DNA of 5,711 nt from DAISJD01 sp036821645 (GTDB taxonomy: Bacteria > Pseudomonadota > Alphaproteobacteria > ATCC43930 > CGMCC-115725). Shown piece after piece: positions 4,436 through 5,711 of this stretch (the stretch's first letter is position 1; every line of letters begins with the position of its first letter). Below the pieces are notes generated by a model. It saw nothing but the letters and a program-made list of their open reading frames with translations. It did not search any database and was not told the origin of the DNA. Made by a program: the position numbers and the translations under genes. The stretch lies in contig DAISJD010000166.1 of NCBI GenBank assembly GCA_036821645.1, positions 1-5,711 of the forward strand. The letters are read 5' to 3'.

Positions 4436-5711
4436 TCAGGCTGATTCTCCGGGCAATACAGCAGAATCTGCTGCCTCGATCCCAGCACCCCGCGCGACAC
4501 AAAGACGCGTACTCATCTGGGCGACCAGGATGCCGATCATCAGGCTGGCTAAAAACCATTCCTGCCAAATACCGAAACTGACCTGTGCCACGATCAGGGA
4601 CGCCAAAAAACAAGCCGCCATCACCGCCGATGCCGGGCGTGGCGCCGGGATCCGTAGTGCCCGATAGATCAAGATGGAAAGCCCAAACAGAAGCAAACCC
4701 ACCCCGATGCCGCCCAGTTCCAACCAGATCTGCAATGTGGCATTATGGGGATGGAGGGGGAGAATCTGGTGTTGCAACACGATGGGGCCCGATGCCGTCC
4801 CCTGAGTTTCGCCGGACAAGCAGGCCCGGATCACCACCGGAGCATCCCCCCCCGGCAAGGCGCGCGCGGCGTCGAGCCCGGCCCCGACCCACGGGGCGCT
4901 TTGAATATGGTCCGCCACGAAATTCCAGATCAACAACCGATGCAAAGCCGATGGTTTATGGGCGGCAAGCCAGCAGGCCGCTTCCTCGCCGATCGGCGGC
5001 GGAAACGAAAACGGGGTTGCGATCGCCAGCACGGGGACCAGCACCAAAAGCCCGAACCGCAAAACCGGGGCGGCGATGAAGAGGGCACACGCCCCCATCC
5101 CAACCAAAACCGCGAGTTTCGCCGACAGGCTTTGGGTCATGAAAATAGCACCCACCGTCACCAGGACCAAGCAACCGGCGACCCAACGCCGTCTGAAGCG
5201 CCAAAGGGCAAGGGCAAGGGGCGGCAGAATCACCGCATGAAAAATGGCGCCCCGGCCGAAATAATTGGCGGGATCAAACCCATCGCCGCGATCGCGATGG
5301 AAATGGCGGACCATGACCCCGCCCCCCTGCAGATCGACAAGCACGAAGAGACTGGCAACGAACAATCCAAGGGCAAGGGCCGCCATCCAGGCCCCTTGCC
5401 GCGAAATGGGGCTGTCCTTGAACCACCCCGCCAGCAAAAAACCGCACACCACCAAAACGGCAAGCTTGATTGCCAAAACCAAGGAACCGGGCGGGTGTGG
5501 CGACCAGATGGTGGTGACCATCATCCACAAAAAAAACGGCACGAGGTAAAGCACGGCACCGAGGCCCGCCCGTTTGACCTTGAACCCGCGAGATACCCCC
5601 AGGACAAAAAACAAAGCCCCCGCCATCCCCACAGCAGCCAATGGAAAGATCGTCAGAACGAGCGGTGTGACCGAGAAAAGCAGGGCGATCAGAAGATCGA
5701 CCCAAGAGATG
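4436..5711 (-). CDS. O-antigen ligase/polymerase-like membrane protein (5' end outside window)
   Basis: The frame is open from the right edge (first full codon 5710) to the TGA at 4436-4438, giving 424 visible residues. A TTG at 5641 would give 401 residues, but the sequence before it (ISWVDLLIALLFSVTPLVLTIF) reads as another membrane helix, so the true start is probably beyond the window. Many hydrophobic segments alternate with short Arg/Lys-containing loops, indicating an inner-membrane protein with roughly ten or more helices. The family signs are SLSAKLAVLVG (visible residues 194-204), HRLLIWNFVADHIQSAPWVGAGLD (257-280), a long probable periplasmic loop, and HPHNATLQIWLELGGIG (320-336), the usual Wzy_C/WaaL signature before the last helices. 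Such proteins join or polymerise lipid-linked glycans at the periplasmic face. Ligase cannot be told from polymerase or a sugar-protein ligase by sequence alone. No glycosyltransferases are visible nearby, so the substrate is unknown. It lies 84 bases upstream of the aminotransferase fusion on the same strand; co-transcription is possible but unsupported. Confidence 0.82.
   Translation of the reverse strand, partial: ISWVDLLIALLFSVTPLVLTIFPLAAVGMAGALFFVLGVSRGFKVKRAGLGAVLYLVPFFLWMMVTTIWSPHPPGSLVLAIKLAVLVVCGFLLAGWFKDSPISRQGAWMAALALGLFVASLFVLVDLQGGGVMVRHFHRDRGDGFDPANYFGRGAIFHAVILPPLALALWRFRRRWVAGCLVLVTVGAIFMTQSLSAKLAVLVGMGACALFIAAPVLRFGLLVLVPVLAIATPFSFPPPIGEEAACWLAAHKPSALHRLLIWNFVADHIQSAPWVGAGLDAARALPGGDAPVVIRACLSGETQGTASGPIVLQHQILPLHPHNATLQIWLELGGIGVGLLLFGLSILIYRALRIPAPRPASAVMAACFLASLIVAQVSFGIWQEWFLASLMIGILVAQMSTRLCVARGAGIEAADSAVLPGESA

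Noticed and set aside
3518..4444. Long open frame (308 codons) on the plus strand antisense to the aminotransferase
   Set aside because: It lies opposite a clearly recognisable gene in GC-rich DNA, where long antisense frames are common. Its product is low-complexity Arg/Gly/His/Gln-rich with no motif.
1..5711. CRISPR array, tRNA, rRNA, insertion-sequence ends or phage attachment site
   Set aside because: I saw no regularly spaced repeats, no tRNA cloverleaf or rRNA-like stretch, and no transposase or integrase coding sequence.

Overview
The window looks like chromosomal DNA of a GC-rich proteobacterium, most likely an alphaproteobacterium. This is inferred from the high-GC coding style, the protein flavour and the gene types; no rRNA or marker gene is present to confirm it. 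The first ~185 bases are very AT-rich and unlike everything after them, so the left edge probably touches a horizontally acquired segment.

Layout from left to right: (1) 1-185, the AT-rich 3' end of an unrecognised membrane protein on the + strand. (2) 186-446, an intermediate-composition spacer with no gene I can support, holding a short direct repeat and a hairpin. (3) 447-1682 (-), a single-domain NADH:flavin oxidoreductase of the Old Yellow Enzyme family. (4) 1683-1765, a compact divergent promoter region with an elongated-spacer, MerR-type promoter and nested dyads. (5) 1766-2170 (+), a MerR-family regulator that probably controls the oxidoreductase. (6) 2171-2242, a convergent intergenic region with a strong rho-independent terminator serving the minus-strand gene to its right. 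(7) 2243-4351 (-), a 702-residue fusion of ornithine aminotransferase (RocD-like) with a guanidine-modifying-enzyme domain of the DDAH/arginine dihydrolase type. (8) 4436-5711 (-), the 3' portion of a multi-pass membrane protein of the O-antigen ligase/polymerase type, running off the right edge.

Two functional units stand out. The MerR/oxidoreductase pair is a self-contained divergent regulatory module, plausibly responding to an electrophile or redox signal. The fusion protein is the most interesting gene. If its C-terminal half makes ornithine directly from arginine, as cyanobacterial arginine dihydrolases do, the single polypeptide would carry out arginine to ornithine to glutamate-5-semialdehyde, feeding proline or glutamate. 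Its linker carries a tandem SVQK repeat and a possible internal ribosome binding site that could release the C-terminal domain separately. The membrane gene lies upstream on the same strand, 84 bases from the fusion, but has no evident functional link to it.
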